Source: Dehalococcoidia bacterium | GTDB taxonomy: Bacteria; Chloroflexota; Dehalococcoidia; Dehalococcoidales; W693 | NCBI GenBank assembly: GCA_030627335.1 | Contig: DAOUSH010000006.1 | Span: 1-11,353, forward strand | DNA length: 11,353 nucleotides | Reading direction: 5' to 3' | Shown: one piece after another, positions 1-9,355 of the stretch | Position numbering within the stretch: the first letter of the stretch is position 1 | Layout of the letters: each line of letters opens with the position of its first letter | Position numbers and translations under genes: made by a program | Notes under the pieces: generated by a model | Seen by the model: only the letters and a program-made list of their open reading frames with translations | Told to the model about the DNA's origin: nothing | Databases searched by the model: none

Positions 1-3000
1 AAGCACTACTTGATATCTACAGAAAACTGCGCCCGGGAGACCCGCCCAACATCGAAAATGCCAGAAAATTATTGAACAACCTGTTTTTTAATCCCAAACA
101 ATATGACCTGGGAATTGTCGGCCGTTATAAACTCAACCAGCGGCTGGAGCTCGAAGATAATGCCAAAGACGAGGAGCGGGCGTTAACCAAAGAGGATATT
201 GTAGAGATAGTAAGGCGCATAATTATGGTTAACAATGGAGATGACGCCGCCGATGACATCGACCATCTGGGAAATCGGCGGATACGCACCGTTGGTGAGC
301 TTATCCAGAACCAATTCCGAGTCGGCTTAGTGCGGCTGGAGCGGGTCGCCAGGGAGCGTATGAGTATTGCCGGCACCGATGTGGTTACCCCGGGCACCCT
401 GGTAAACATACGCCCGGTGGTATCGGCTATCAGGGAGTTTTTCGGCGGCTCGCAGTTATCACAGTTTATGGATCAGACAAACCCCCTTGCCGAACTGACT
501 CACAAGCGCCGCCTGTCGGCGATGGGTCCCGGAGGTCTGTCACGGGAGCGTGCCGGTTTCGATGTCCGTGATGTCCATTATTCTCACTACGGTAGAATCT
601 GCCCCATCGAGACGCCAGAGGGGCCCAATATCGGCCTCATCGGCTCCCTAGCCACCTATGGCAGGGTAAACAGCTATGGTTTCATTGAGACGCCGTACCG
701 CATGGTTACTAATGAGATGGATAACACCGATGAAAGGCTCACTGGCAGAACGATTCGAGAAGCAGTTGTCGACGATGATGGTAGGACTATAGCCAAAGCG
801 GGAGTTATTATTGCCCACCAGCTGGCTAAAAAGCTTGCCGGGCTTACTTCGGCAACTATAAAAATAGCGCCATTTGTTACCGATGGTATTTCCTACCTGA
901 CGGCAGATAAAGAAGACAAATATGTCATTGCCCAGGCTAATTCGGCGCTGGATAATAACAGACATTTTATAAACGCCAAGGTTGAAGCCAGACTGAATGA
1001 CCAATATCTGCTGGTATCGCCCGAGCGGATTAGCTATATGGATGTATCATCCAAGCAGATATTCAGCGTTGCCGCATCGCTAATCCCATTCCTTGAGCAC
1101 AATGATGCCAACCGCGCTCTGATGGGAGCTAATATGCAACGGCAGGCTGTGCCCCTGCTCTGTCCCGAGGCACCCCTAGTAGCTACCGGAATGGAAAGCG
1201 AAGTCGCCCGGTACAGTGGGCAGGTGCTGTTCAGCAAATGCCCCGGGACGGCAACCTTGGTTACCAGCTCGCAAATTGTCGTTATCAATGACAATGGTGA
1301 AGAAGATATTTACCCATTGATGAAGTTTGTCCGCACCAATCAGGGGACGTGTATAAATCAACACCCTGTGGTAAGTAAGGGGCAGAGAGTAGAGACGGGG
1401 CAGGTTCTGGCTGACAGTTCAGCTACAGAGCAGGGAGAGTTGGCTCTGGGGCAAAATGTGGTCTGTGCCTTTATGAGCTGGTGTGGTTATAACTATGAGG
1501 ACGCCATAATTTTAAGTGACCGCCTGATCAAGAAGGATAAATTCACATCTATTCATATTTCCAAACACGACGTTGAAGCCAGGGACACCAAGCTGGGCCC
1601 TGAAGAAATTACCCGGGATATACCCAATATCGGTGAGGAAAGCCTGCGAGAGCTTGATGAATACGGAATCATCAGGGTCGGAGCCGAGGTATGCCCGGGA
1701 GATATACTGGTCGGTAAAATAACTCCCAAAGGGGAAACCGAGCTATCGGCTGAGGAAAAGCTATTACGGGCTATCTTTGGCGAGAAAGCCCGCGAGGTTA
1801 AAGACACCTCGCTCAGGATGCCTCACGGTGAGTGGGGTAAGGTCATAAACGTGAGTGTATTTTCTCGCGATGATGGCGCCGAATTACCAGTCAGGGTTAA
1901 TCAATGGGTGCAGGTCTGGGTGGCACAGAAGCGGGCGATATCGGTGGGAGATAAACTGGCTGGACGCCACGGCAACAAGGGAGTTATTTCCATCATCGCT
2001 CCAGCCTGTGATATGCCCTTCCTTCCCGATGGCACGCCGGTAGACATTATCCTCAACCCGATAGGCGTTCCGTCAAGAATGAATATCGGGCAGGTTCTGG
2101 AGACGCACCTCGGCTTTGCAGCCCAAGTACTCGGCTTCAAAGCGATTACCCCCATCTTTGATGGCGCCAGTGATGTTGCCATAGAGGATGCTCTGTCTAG
2201 GCTGTGGCTGGCAAGGGAAGCCGGTGCCGTTACTATTAAACCAGATAGCAATCGGTCATCACTGAAAATGGAGTTGGCTAAAGAGTGGGTGGGTGACAAA
2301 GGCTATGACGGCGATAGAGTCTTTAGCGACGACTTCCAGGGAGAAGCTAGAGAGATTTGCCTGCGTCTGTGGCTTGAAGGGCTGGGCACAGACAGCCGGG
2401 AGCTCAACCTTGAAGAGCTTGAGTATACTGTCGACCGTGTCGCCTTCGAAAGGAACCTGCCGTCGCCTGTCACCGGCAAGGTTTTACTGCGTGATGGCCG
2501 TACCGGCGAGCCGTTCGACCAGCCAATAACGGTGGGCAATATTTACATGATGAAACTGATTCACCTGGTTGAGGATAAAGTCCACGCCCGGGCTACCGGC
2601 CCTTACTCCTTGATAAGCCAGCAACCGCTGGGCGGTAAGGCGCAGTTCGGTGGCCAGCGTTTCGGTGAAATGGAGGTATGGTCGCTGGAAGCATACGGAG
2701 CGGCTCACAATCTCCGGGAGGTACTGACGATAAAGTCGGATGACGTTGTCGGGCGAGCCAAGACATATGAGGCAATCGTAAAGGGTGAAGATATCATGCC
2801 ACCCGGTGTCCCGGAATCATTCAAGGTTCTGGTTAAGGAACTACAAAGCCTGGGATTGGCTATTGAGGTAATAAACGAAGAGGAAAGGGTGATCCAAACC
2901 GATAAAATCAGGGAAGCGCCCGAAGCCGAAGCAGAGTTTGAGGCTATCGAGGACTCAGCCTACATAGCCCCTGATATAACTGAAATAGAGGTAGAAGAAG

Positions 3001-3011
3001 ATAATGCTTGA
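1..3011 (+). CDS. rpoB: DNA-directed RNA polymerase subunit beta (5' truncated by window)
   Basis: Beta subunit of RNA polymerase, forming one side of the catalytic cleft. The first complete codon is at base 3 and the frame is open to the window edge ([13 protein letters not shown]...), so the gene starts upstream and 1002 residues are visible. I estimate that roughly 250-300 N-terminal residues are missing. The rifampicin-pocket cluster is present: SQFMDQ with Asp at visible residue 157, then THKRRLS with His 167 and Ser 172. These align with E. coli D516, H526 and S531. The active-site segment [11 protein letters not shown], holding the two lysines that contact the nascent RNA, and the C-terminal clamp segment [17 protein letters not shown] are intact. 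The protein ends in an acidic tail after ...[11 protein letters not shown]. The stop (TGA, 3009-3011) lies inside the start of rpoC, so the two are translationally coupled. The identification is certain. Confidence 0.99.
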   Translation, partial: ALLDIYRKLRPGDPPNIENARKLLNNLFFNPKQYDLGIVGRYKLNQRLELEDNAKDEERALTKEDIVEIVRRIIMVNNGDDAADDIDHLGNRRIRTVGELIQNQFRVGLVRLERVARERMSIAGTDVVTPGTLVNIRPVVSAIREFFGGSQLSQFMDQTNPLAELTHKRRLSAMGPGGLSRERAGFDVRDVHYSHYGRICPIETPEGPNIGLIGSLATYGRVNSYGFIETPYRMVTNEMDNTDERLTGRTIREAVVDDDGRTIAKAGVIIAHQLAKKLAGLTSATIKIAPFVTDGISYLTADKEDKYVIAQANSALDNNRHFINAKVEARLNDQYLLVSPERISYMDVSSKQIFSVAASLIPFLEHNDANRALMGANMQRQAVPLLCPEAPLVATGMESEVARYSGQVLFSKCPGTATLVTSSQIVVINDNGEEDIYPLMKFVRTNQGTCINQHPVVSKGQRVETGQVLADSSATEQGELALGQNVVCAFMSWCGYNYEDAIILSDRLIKKDKFTSIHISKHDVEARDTKLGPEEITRDIPNIGEESLRELDEYGIIRVGAEVCPGDILVGKITPKGETELSAEEKLLRAIFGEKAREVKDTSLRMPHGEWGKVINVSVFSRDDGAELPVRVNQWVQVWVAQKRAISVGDKLAGRHGNKGVISIIAPACDMPFLPDGTPVDIILNPIGVPSRMNIGQVLETHLGFAAQVLGFKAITPIFDGASDVAIEDALSRLWLAREAGAVTIKPDSNRSSLKMELAKEWVGDKGYDGDRVFSDDFQGEAREICLRLWLEGLGTDSRELNLEELEYTVDRVAFERNLPSPVTGKVLLRDGRTGEPFDQPITVGNIYMMKLIHLVEDKVHARATGPYSLISQQPLGGKAQFGGQRFGEMEVWSLEAYGAAHNLREVLTIKSDDVVGRAKTYEAIVKGEDIMPPGVPESFKVLVKELQSLGLAIEVINEEERVIQTDKIREAPEAEAEFEAIEDSAYIAPDITEIEVEEDNA

Positions 3012-6000
3012 AGTCAATGATTTTGATGCTGTCCGTATCTCGCTGGCATCACCGGAGCAGATTCTAAGCTGGTCCTATGGTGAGGTAACCAAGCCGGAGA
3101 CGATCAACTACCGCACGCTGAAACCGGAGAGGGACGGCCTCTTCTGCGAGCGAATCTTTGGCCCGACCAAGGATTTCGAATGTGCCTGCGGCAAATATAA
3201 GAGGATACGGTTTAAGGGGATAATCTGTGATAAATGCGGCGTAGAGATAGCCTGCTCCAAGGTTCGCCGAGAGCGGATGGGGCATATTGAGCTGGCATGC
3301 CCGCTGAGTCATATCTGGTTTGCCCGGGGCATACCCAGCCGGGTAGGATTATTGCTTGACCTTTCGGCCCGAAGCCTGGAGCGCGTCCTTTACTTTTCAC
3401 ACTATATCGTTACCTCCGTGAATACTGACGCCCAACTGGAGGAAATCAAGAAGCTGGAGGAGGAGACATCACTGGAGATAGCCGAGCGCAAGTCTTCCCT
3501 GGAAGCCAGAATAAACGATATAGAGAAACAAGAGGCGACGGTAGAAGAGGTTAACCAGCTACGGCGTGATTTTGAGAGCGAGAAGCTCCAGCTTGAAGAA
3601 GAGCTGCCGAACAAGCTGGAACAGCTTAAAGACTTGAGGAAGGGCGCTCTGCTTAGCGAAACACAGTATCAGGAACTGAAACAAAGGCACGGTCATATCT
3701 TCACCGCCGAGATGGGAGCCGAAGCCATCCTCAAATTGCTTAAGGATATCGACCTTGACGAGATGCGAAGCCACTTGATCCAGGAGACCCATTCCTCGTC
3801 GGGACAGCGTCGTCGAAAAGCGAGCAAGCAACTGCAACTGGTCGAGGCGTTCCGTCGCAGTGGCAACAAACCGGAGTGGATGATTCTTACCGTGTTGCCG
3901 GTACTGCCTCCCGACCTCCGTCCTATGGTCCAGCTTGACGGCGGACGTTTTGCCACCAGCGACCTCAACGACCTGTACCGACGGGTTATCAATCGCAACA
4001 ACCGCCTGCGCCACCTGATAGAGATCGGAGCGCCGGGAATAATCATCCGCAACGAGAAAAGGATGCTCCAGGAGGCGGTGGACACCCTTATCGATAACGG
4101 CAGGCGGGGCCGGGCTTTTGCCATCAGCGGCGACCACAAGGCAAAGTCACTATCAGATATGCTGCGGGGTAAGCAGGGACGCTTCCGCCAGAACCTGCTG
4201 GGAAAGCGGGTGGACTACAGCGGACGCTCAGTTATCGTGGTTGGCCCGGAGCTCAAGCTCTATCAATGCGGGCTACCAAGGCGTATGGCTCTGGAGCTGT
4301 TCAAGCCTTTTGTTATGCACCGGTTAGTGCTTGAAGGGCTGGCATCCAATATCAAGAGCGCCCGTCGGCAGGTGGAAAAAGCCACGCCAGAGGTATACGA
4401 TATCCTGACGGAGGTGGTCAAGGAGCGGCCGGTGATGCTTAACCGGGCACCGACATTGCACCGGCTTAGCATACAAGCCTTTGAGCCGGTGTTGATTGAC
4501 GGCAGTGCCATCCAGATACACCCACTGATGTGCTCTGCCTTCAATGCCGATTTTGACGGTGACCAAATGGCAGTCCACGTCCCCTTATCCAAAGCATCGG
4601 TCAAAGAAGCCAGGGAGATGATGCTCAGCACAAACAATATGCTGTTGCCAAGTTGCGGCGAGCCGGTAGTAACGCCGACGCTGGATATGGTCTTCGGCTG
4701 CTATTACCTGACTGTTATCAGGCCAGGAGCTAAGGGTGAAGGCGCTATCTTCGGCAGCTTTGAAGAGTCAAAGCTATGCTATGAGCTCGGTGCCGTTGAT
4801 CTCAGGGTCGAGATTGAGATTGTACAGCGAGGCGGGCAGAGGATAAAGACCAGTATCGGGCGCATTATCTTCAACGATGCTCTGCCACCGGAGTTGGGCT
4901 TCTATAACAAGCCGATTGATAAATCAATACTGAAGCAGATAGTAACCGATTGTTACAGCCTGCTTGGTACCAGCGAAGGAATGGCGACGATGCTGGATAA
5001 TCTAAAGAAGCTGGGTTTCCACTATGCCACTAAATCAGGTATTACCATTGCTATGAGCGATATCAAGGTGCCCTCGGTAAAACCGAAGCTACTGGAAGAA
5101 GCAGAGGAAAGAACGCTTATTATTGAAAGCCAGTACCGGCGGGGATTAATCACCGAGGATGAAAGGTATAACAGCGTTATAGAGGTATGGATGGAGACTA
5201 CCGACCGTATTACCGATGCCATTTCGGCATCTATGGATAAATATGGCAGTGTCTATATGATGGCTACCTCTGGAGCCAAGGGTAATATTTCACAAATAAG
5301 GCAGATGGCTGGCATAAGAGGTCTTATGACCAACCCGGCGGGAAAGATTATTGACTTTCCCATCAAGTCCAGTCTCCGTGAGGGACTCAGCGCCGTGGAA
5401 TACTTCATCTCGACTCACGGTGCCCGTAAAGGGCTGGCGGATACTGCCCTCAGGACATCTGGAAGTGGTTACCTCACCAGACGACTCGTCGATATAACCC
5501 AGGATGTGATTGTTAGAGAGGAGGACTGCGGCACTACGGATGGAACATGGATATTTGAGCCCAAGGAAAAGGGATTACTGCCGTCGTTTGCCGATAGAAT
5601 AATAGGCCGCCTAGCGGCCAGTAAAATCGTCAACCCGGACACCGGAGAGACCATCGTTGAACTGAATGAGATGGTTGATGAGAAGAAGGCGAACGATATT
5701 TTTACTGCCGGCATAAAAAGCGTCTATGCAAGATCTCCTCTCAGCTGTCAATCCCGACATGGACTATGCCAGCTCTGCTACGGACGGGACTTATCTAACG
5801 GGCGACTGGTCGACCTCAGTACCGCGGTGGGTATTATTGCCGCCCAGAGCATCGGCGAACCGGGCACCCAGCTGACACTGCGGACCTTTCATACCGGCGG
5901 TGTCGTCGGGCTTGACATCACCAGTGGTCTGCCCCGGGTGGAGGAGCTGTTCGAAGCCCGCCCACCCAAGGCACAGGCAATAATATCCGAAATAGACGGC

Positions 6001-7002
6001 GAGGCGCAGATGCTGGACGAAGGCAATGGCAGGCGGATTAAGATTACCAGCTCCGATATATTTAGCGATGAATACCCACTGCCGGAAGGCTGGCAGATGG
6101 AAGTCAAAAATGGTCAATGGGTGGACATAGGCAACGTTCTGGCCAGCCCGCCAGCCGATAATAAATCTAAAACATCGAAGGCGATTACCCAGGGCGAGCC
6201 CATTAGCGCTCGTGTTTCCGGCGAAGTATTTGTTGACGATGGGCAACTGTCTATCAAGTTTGAGGAGACGGAAGAGAGGGAATATGTCGTTCCAGCGGCT
6301 ACAAGCATTCGCGTTCAGGATGGGGACAAGGTTAGGGCCGGCCAGCAACTTACCGATGGCTGTATAAACCCGCACGATATCCTCATGGTTTTGGGCAAGG
6401 AAGCGGTCCAGCGATACCTGATAGACGAGGTGCAAAAGGTCTACTGCTCCCAGGGGGTGCACATTAATGATAAACATATTGAAGTTATCGTTCGGGAGAT
6501 GCTCTCCAAGGTTAGGATTGATTCCCCTGGTGATTATGACCTGGTAACCCAGGAACTGATAGACAGGTTCCGCTATGAGGAAATCAATGCTAAGGTGCTT
6601 TCCGAAGGAGGCGAGCCGGCAACGGCGCATGCGGTGCTTATGGGTATAACCCGGGCTTCTCTGAGCACCGATAGCTGGCTGGCGGCGGCATCTTTCCAGG
6701 AGACTACCAGGGTTCTTACCGAAGCCGCTGTTTTCGGTAAAGTTGATCGTCTATCCGGGCTGAAGGAGAATGTGATTATCGGAAAACTCATTCCCGCACG
6801 GTGTCAGGCCTGTAAAGAGGCATCCGAGGAAGCGTCACACAAATTGGAGGAGGAAGAAGAGGCAAGGAGGCTGGAATTGAGTGCCGATAGCATGCAACTA
6901 CCCCCGGATGAATCCAATAACGAAGCCAGCGATGAAGCAAGCAACGAATCTGGCACTGAAGAGGTTCTAAATCCAGAAAGCGAGGCTGAGTCAGCCGAAT
7001 AG
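3004..7002 (+). CDS. rpoC: DNA-directed RNA polymerase subunit beta'
   Basis: Beta' subunit, which carries the catalytic magnesium. It has 1332 residues and appears complete. The ATG at 3004 overlaps the rpoB stop by 8 nt, with a purine-rich gaagaag just upstream as a modest ribosome binding site. The first zinc site is C60, C62, C75 and C78. A glutamate/lysine-rich predicted coiled coil occupies about residues 140-215. The catalytic NADFDGDQM is at residues 514-522 (Asp 516, 518 and 520). The bridge-helix segment [17 protein letters not shown] follows. The second zinc site is C842, C915, C922 and C925. The trigger-loop start [19 protein letters not shown] begins at residue 948, with no large insertion of the E. 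coli kind. The last 55 or so residues are a low-complexity acidic tail rich in Glu, Ser and Asn, preceded by an isolated CQAC. The gene is transcribed with rpoB and ends at a terminator 32 nt downstream. Confidence 0.99.
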   Translation: MLEVNDFDAVRISLASPEQILSWSYGEVTKPETINYRTLKPERDGLFCERIFGPTKDFECACGKYKRIRFKGIICDKCGVEIACSKVRRERMGHIELACPLSHIWFARGIPSRVGLLLDLSARSLERVLYFSHYIVTSVNTDAQLEEIKKLEEETSLEIAERKSSLEARINDIEKQEATVEEVNQLRRDFESEKLQLEEELPNKLEQLKDLRKGALLSETQYQELKQRHGHIFTAEMGAEAILKLLKDIDLDEMRSHLIQETHSSSGQRRRKASKQLQLVEAFRRSGNKPEWMILTVLPVLPPDLRPMVQLDGGRFATSDLNDLYRRVINRNNRLRHLIEIGAPGIIIRNEKRMLQEAVDTLIDNGRRGRAFAISGDHKAKSLSDMLRGKQGRFRQNLLGKRVDYSGRSVIVVGPELKLYQCGLPRRMALELFKPFVMHRLVLEGLASNIKSARRQVEKATPEVYDILTEVVKERPVMLNRAPTLHRLSIQAFEPVLIDGSAIQIHPLMCSAFNADFDGDQMAVHVPLSKASVKEAREMMLSTNNMLLPSCGEPVVTPTLDMVFGCYYLTVIRPGAKGEGAIFGSFEESKLCYELGAVDLRVEIEIVQRGGQRIKTSIGRIIFNDALPPELGFYNKPIDKSILKQIVTDCYSLLGTSEGMATMLDNLKKLGFHYATKSGITIAMSDIKVPSVKPKLLEEAEERTLIIESQYRRGLITEDERYNSVIEVWMETTDRITDAISASMDKYGSVYMMATSGAKGNISQIRQMAGIRGLMTNPAGKIIDFPIKSSLREGLSAVEYFISTHGARKGLADTALRTSGSGYLTRRLVDITQDVIVREEDCGTTDGTWIFEPKEKGLLPSFADRIIGRLAASKIVNPDTGETIVELNEMVDEKKANDIFTAGIKSVYARSPLSCQSRHGLCQLCYGRDLSNGRLVDLSTAVGIIAAQSIGEPGTQLTLRTFHTGGVVGLDITSGLPRVEELFEARPPKAQAIISEIDGEAQMLDEGNGRRIKITSSDIFSDEYPLPEGWQMEVKNGQWVDIGNVLASPPADNKSKTSKAITQGEPISARVSGEVFVDDGQLSIKFEETEEREYVVPAATSIRVQDGDKVRAGQQLTDGCINPHDILMVLGKEAVQRYLIDEVQKVYCSQGVHINDKHIEVIVREMLSKVRIDSPGDYDLVTQELIDRFRYEEINAKVLSEGGEPATAHAVLMGITRASLSTDSWLAAASFQETTRVLTEAAVFGKVDRLSGLKENVIIGKLIPARCQACKEASEEASHKLEEEEEARRLELSADSMQLPPDESNNEASDEASNESGTEEVLNPESEAESAE

Positions 7003-7034
7003 AATAAATCCCATTATCTCTAAGTTCATCAGCC

Positions 7035-7072
7035 AGAGCCTCCCTGACCTAAGATGGGTGGCTCTTTCTTTT
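7035..7072 (+). terminator. Intrinsic terminator of the rpoB-rpoC operon
   Basis: The stem is AGAGCCTCCC (7035-7044) against GGGTGGCTCT (7056-7065), ten pairs with a single T-T mismatch. The loop is 11 nt and is followed at once by TTCTTTT. It starts 32 nt after the rpoC stop. This is a textbook Rho-independent terminator and separates the polymerase operon from ruvB. Confidence 0.9.
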
Positions 7073-7094
7073 AAGGCTTACCATAAGAGTGATA

Positions 7095-7103
7095 TGGTAT
7101 AAT
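7095..7103 (+). promoter_or_regulatory. Extended -10 promoter for ruvB-queH
   Basis: The sequence TGGTATAAT combines a perfect TATAAT (7098-7103) with the TG of an extended -10 element. No good -35 box is found 16-18 nt upstream, which is normal for extended -10 promoters. Transcription would start near 7110, giving a leader of about 37-52 nt depending on the true ruvB start. It sits 23 nt after the rpoC terminator, so ruvB-queH looks like its own transcription unit. Confidence 0.65.
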
Positions 7104-7146
7104 GGTCGAGAGGCCAGCAGGGGAACAAGACCTGTTTACATAATGT

Positions 7147-8184
7147 TTGGGGGTAAAAAGGATAGACCGCATTATCTCTGGCAAGCCCGGTAATGAAGAC
7201 AAGCCGCTCGACAACAGCCTCCGGCCGCGGTGCATTGACGACTTCGTCGGGCAGACCAAGGTCAAGGAAAACATGAGCATAGCCATTGCCACCGCCAAAG
7301 GCAGGGGTGAGGCGCTAGACCATATCCTGCTCTACGGACCGCCCGGACTGGGCAAGACGACCCTGGCTTACATAATAGCCATCGAGATGGGGGTTAGCAT
7401 CAGGATTACCTCGGGACCGGCGATAGAGCGAACCGGCGACCTGGCAGCTATACTAACCAATCTTCATAGCAAGGATATCCTCTTTATTGATGAGATACAC
7501 CGTTTGAACCGGGCGGTCGAAGAGGTGCTTTATCCGGCAATGGAGGACAGGGCACTGGATATCGTTATCGGCAAGGGCCCCGGTGCCCGGATCCTGAGGC
7601 TAAGCCTGCCAGCTTTTACCCTTATCGGCGCTACCACGAGGTTTGCTCAACTAAGTTCGCCACTAAGAGACCGTTTCGGCGCTGTCTACCGCCTCGATTT
7701 CTACGACCAAAAATCAATAGAAGCGATACTTAAACGCTCTGCCGATATACTCAGGGTAGAAGCCGAAGCCGGTGGGCTTGGTGAGATTGCCTGCCGGGCT
7801 AGAGGGACGCCGAGGGTGTCCAACCGACTGCTAAAGCGAGTCCGGGACTATGCCCAGGTAGTATCAGACGGCATCGTTGACCATAAGGCGGCGCTTGAGG
7901 CGCTATCCATGCTTGAAATAGATCCTGTCGGGTTGGATGATATAGACCATAAGGTGCTGCATACCATTATCGAGAAATTCAATGGCGGCCCCGTCGGCTT
8001 GGATACAATCGCAGCTTCAATAAGCGAAGAGGCAGACACGATTATGGATGTCTATGAGCCCTATCTGCTACAACTGGGTTTTCTGGAGAGGACTCCTCGC
8101 GGCCGTGTGGCTACCCCCCTGGCATATAAACACCTGGGGCTTCCATGCAATAAAGAAAAACCACCCCAACCGACCCTGTGGTGA
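7147..8184 (+). CDS. ruvB: Holliday junction branch migration ATPase RuvB
   Basis: AAA+ motor that, with RuvA, drives branch migration of Holliday junctions in recombination and repair. It has 345 residues, the usual size. Walker [10 protein letters not shown] is at residues 64-72 and Walker B LFIDEIH at 112-118. The sensor/arginine-finger segment GATTRF...SSPLRDRFG and the C-terminal winged-helix domain with [18 protein letters not shown] are all present. The start is uncertain. An in-frame stop (7141-7143) precedes the TTG at 7147, but that TTG has no ribosome binding site at proper distance. The purine-rich GGGGGTAAAAAGG lies just after it, well placed for an ATA codon at 7162. That codon would give the family-typical N-terminus xDRIISGKP. 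No ATG, GTG or other TTG is available before the conserved region. queH follows after 13 nt, suggesting co-transcription. Confidence 0.97.
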   Translation: MGVKRIDRIISGKPGNEDKPLDNSLRPRCIDDFVGQTKVKENMSIAIATAKGRGEALDHILLYGPPGLGKTTLAYIIAIEMGVSIRITSGPAIERTGDLAAILTNLHSKDILFIDEIHRLNRAVEEVLYPAMEDRALDIVIGKGPGARILRLSLPAFTLIGATTRFAQLSSPLRDRFGAVYRLDFYDQKSIEAILKRSADILRVEAEAGGLGEIACRARGTPRVSNRLLKRVRDYAQVVSDGIVDHKAALEALSMLEIDPVGLDDIDHKVLHTIIEKFNGGPVGLDTIAASISEEADTIMDVYEPYLLQLGFLERTPRGRVATPLAYKHLGLPCNKEKPPQPTLW

Positions 8185-8197
8185 CCTAAACTGGATT

Positions 8198-8746
8198 ATG
8201 AAGGCTGGCTCTGTTCTGGTTCATTGCTGTTGCGCTCACTGCACCGCCTATACCATTGAGCACTGGCGGCAGCAGGGATACGAGACAAGCGCCCTGTGGT
8301 ATAACCCCAATATTCACCCCTATATGGAGCACCAGAATCGCCTCGAGGCGATGCAATCACTGGCTAAAACATTAGGCTTTCAACTGATTGTAATCGAGGG
8401 CTATGACATTATAGACTACTTTCGGCGGGTGGTCGGCAATGAAACCCAGCGATGTCAGTATTGTTTCCATCTCCGCCTGTTAAAGACGGCTGAAAGCGCT
8501 ATTCGGATGGGCTATGATACTTTTACCACCAGCCTCCTCATCAGCCACCAGCAGAAGCACGACCTGTTGCAGGAGATTGGTAACAAAATAGCTCAGGAGA
8601 AGGGTGTAGGCTTCCTGTATGCTGATTTAAGGAAACGATACTCGGATAGCCGCCGTATCACCAAGTCCCTGAACCTCTATCGCCAGCAGTACTGCGGTTG
8701 CGTTTACAGCGAGTGGGAACGCTATGCCGACGTAAAGATAGAATAG
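8198..8746 (+). CDS. queH: Epoxyqueuosine reductase QueH
   Basis: Iron-sulfur enzyme of the DUF208/COG1636 family that reduces epoxyqueuosine to queuosine in tRNA, the last step of queuosine synthesis. It replaces the unrelated cobalamin enzyme QueG in many bacteria. The protein has 182 residues. Family cysteines are visible as HCCCAHC (Cys 10, 11, 12 and 15), RCQYC (Cys 86 and 89) and YCGC (Cys 166 and 168). Also present are the conserved WYNPNIHP segment and the TTSLLISHQQKHD region. I chose the ATG at 8198 because the homologous part begins there. The same frame stays open further upstream, but only inside the ruvB coding region. The start is 13 nt past the ruvB stop, with a weak GGTGA as possible ribosome binding site. 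It probably shares the ruvB promoter. The stop codon lies within a long hairpin. Confidence 0.95.
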   Translation: MKAGSVLVHCCCAHCTAYTIEHWRQQGYETSALWYNPNIHPYMEHQNRLEAMQSLAKTLGFQLIVIEGYDIIDYFRRVVGNETQRCQYCFHLRLLKTAESAIRMGYDTFTTSLLISHQQKHDLLQEIGNKIAQEKGVGFLYADLRKRYSDSRRITKSLNLYRQQYCGCVYSEWERYADVKIE

Positions 8747-8783
8747 TTCTTGGAGAGCCCCGAATTGAGGCTCTCCAAGAACT
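8745..8783 (+). repeat. Perfect 15-bp inverted repeat on the queH stop codon
   Basis: AGTTCTTGGAGAGCC (8745-8759) pairs perfectly with GGCTCTCCAAGAACT (8769-8783) around a 9-nt loop. The left arm contains the last two bases of the queH TAG. No T-run follows on either strand, so it is not a standard intrinsic terminator. It could still end transcription, protect the mRNA 3' end, or be the trace of a small inserted element. Confidence 0.85.
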
Positions 8784-8844
8784 ATGATTGCGTGCAGTCA
8801 AATTGCTCTGAAGAACCAGTTTTCACATTCTGATGCTGGAATTA

Positions 8845-8938
8845 TTGCTGTTGAGTCTGTTGTTTAACCTGTTCACAGTCCTGCAGTCGAAGTGATTCGC
8901 AGGTTTGTAGTCGGAGTTGCTGCTGGGTCTGTTGTTCA
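8845..8938 (+). repeat. Imperfect 22-nt direct repeat, 72 nt apart
   Basis: The copy at 8845-8866 and the copy at 8917-8938 match at 19 of 22 positions by hand. Both contain TTGCTG followed, after four bases, by GTCTGTTGTT. The offset is 72 nt, exactly 24 codons, so both copies read in the same frame (IAVESVV and VAAGSVV). The first copy ends in an in-frame TAA. This may be a decayed local duplication at the 5' end of the acetyltransferase fragment. Confidence 0.5.
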
Positions 8939-9158
8939 TAAGGTACGTGTCTCAAATACCATCGCCTGGGAGCTATACAGCAAGTATGGATTTATCGATA
9001 GAGGGCTGAGGCGAGGCTATTACTTGGACAACAGAGAGGGTGCCGTGATAATGACCATGGATGATATAAACCCGTCTTTATATCAGATAAGATTGAAACG
9101 GTTGAAGAAGGCCTATTCCGAGAAATGGGAGGCATCACCATATCGGATTGTGCGTTAG
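8892..9158 (+). pseudogene. RimI-like GNAT acetyltransferase fragment (C-terminal part only)
   Basis: The open frame from a GTG at 8892 gives 88 residues. Residues from about 14 on (SVVHKVRVSNTIAWELYSKYGFIDRGLRRGYYLDNREGAVIMT) match the C-terminal half of RimI-type N-acetyltransferases, with the family's VRVSN...ALY.KYGF and YY.DN.E.A.IM patterns. The N-terminal half, which includes the main acetyl-CoA loop of about 90 residues, is absent. Upstream the same frame continues only to an ATG at 8784 and is broken by TAA at 8865-8867. The intervening sequence shows no GNAT similarity that I can see. No ribosome binding site precedes the GTG. I read it as a 5'-deleted remnant. The 3' end is intact and its TAG overlaps the stop codon of the convergent tautomerase gene. 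Expression as a short protein cannot be excluded. Confidence 0.65.
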
Positions 9159-9340
9159 GTCTCCCGGGATGCCAGCTTATCACCGGTTGCCCAGTTATGC
9201 TTCGGGTTGTCCTTAAAGATGATGTGGACCTGGTCGCGCGAGATGCCGATTTTAACAAACTCATCGGTTATACCCTGCGCCAGCTGGCTCTTCTGCTCGA
9301 CGGTGCGTCCCTGCCACATCTCGATAATTACTACCGGCAT
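9155..9340 (-). CDS. 4-oxalocrotonate tautomerase-like protein
   Basis: Small enzyme of the tautomerase superfamily with 61 residues, matching the 60-65 of the 4-oxalocrotonate tautomerase subfamily, which usually assembles as hexamers. After removal of Met the N-terminal residue is the catalytic Pro1. Arg11 (GRTVEQK) is conserved and Trp49 sits where the classical enzyme has Phe50. The position of classical Arg39 is His38, so the substrate is probably not that of the aromatic meta-cleavage pathway; it is unknown. The start is secure: AGGAGG (plus-strand 9345-9350) lies 4 nt before the ATG. It lies 15 nt after the zinc-ribbon gene and is probably in one operon with it. Its stop codon overlaps that of the convergent acetyltransferase fragment. 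Confidence 0.9.
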   Translation of the reverse strand: MPVVIIEMWQGRTVEQKSQLAQGITDEFVKIGISRDQVHIIFKDNPKHNWATGDKLASRET

Positions 9341-9355
9341 AACGCCTCCTGATGA

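Noticed and set aside
3559-4139. Two overlapping minus-strand open frames (192 and 148 codons) inside rpoC
   Set aside because: They are antisense to the conserved N-terminal part of beta', have no family resemblance, and overlap one another in different frames.
5791-6630. Long open frame of 279 codons on the minus strand inside rpoC
   Set aside because: It lies fully antisense to conserved beta' sequence, with no ribosome binding site or recognisable domain; a composition artefact.
7143-7193. Short ATG frame of 16 codons overlapping the ruvB start
   Set aside because: It has no ribosome binding site at proper spacing and is too short to support; it could be a leader peptide but nothing shows it.
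8048-8197. Upstream extension of the QueH frame
   Set aside because: The extra 50 codons overlap the end of ruvB in another frame and show no QueH similarity; the ATG at 8198 fits the family start.
8784-8867. 27-codon frame directly after the queH hairpin
   Set aside because: It has no ribosome binding site and no recognisable content; better explained as decayed sequence in phase with the acetyltransferase fragment.
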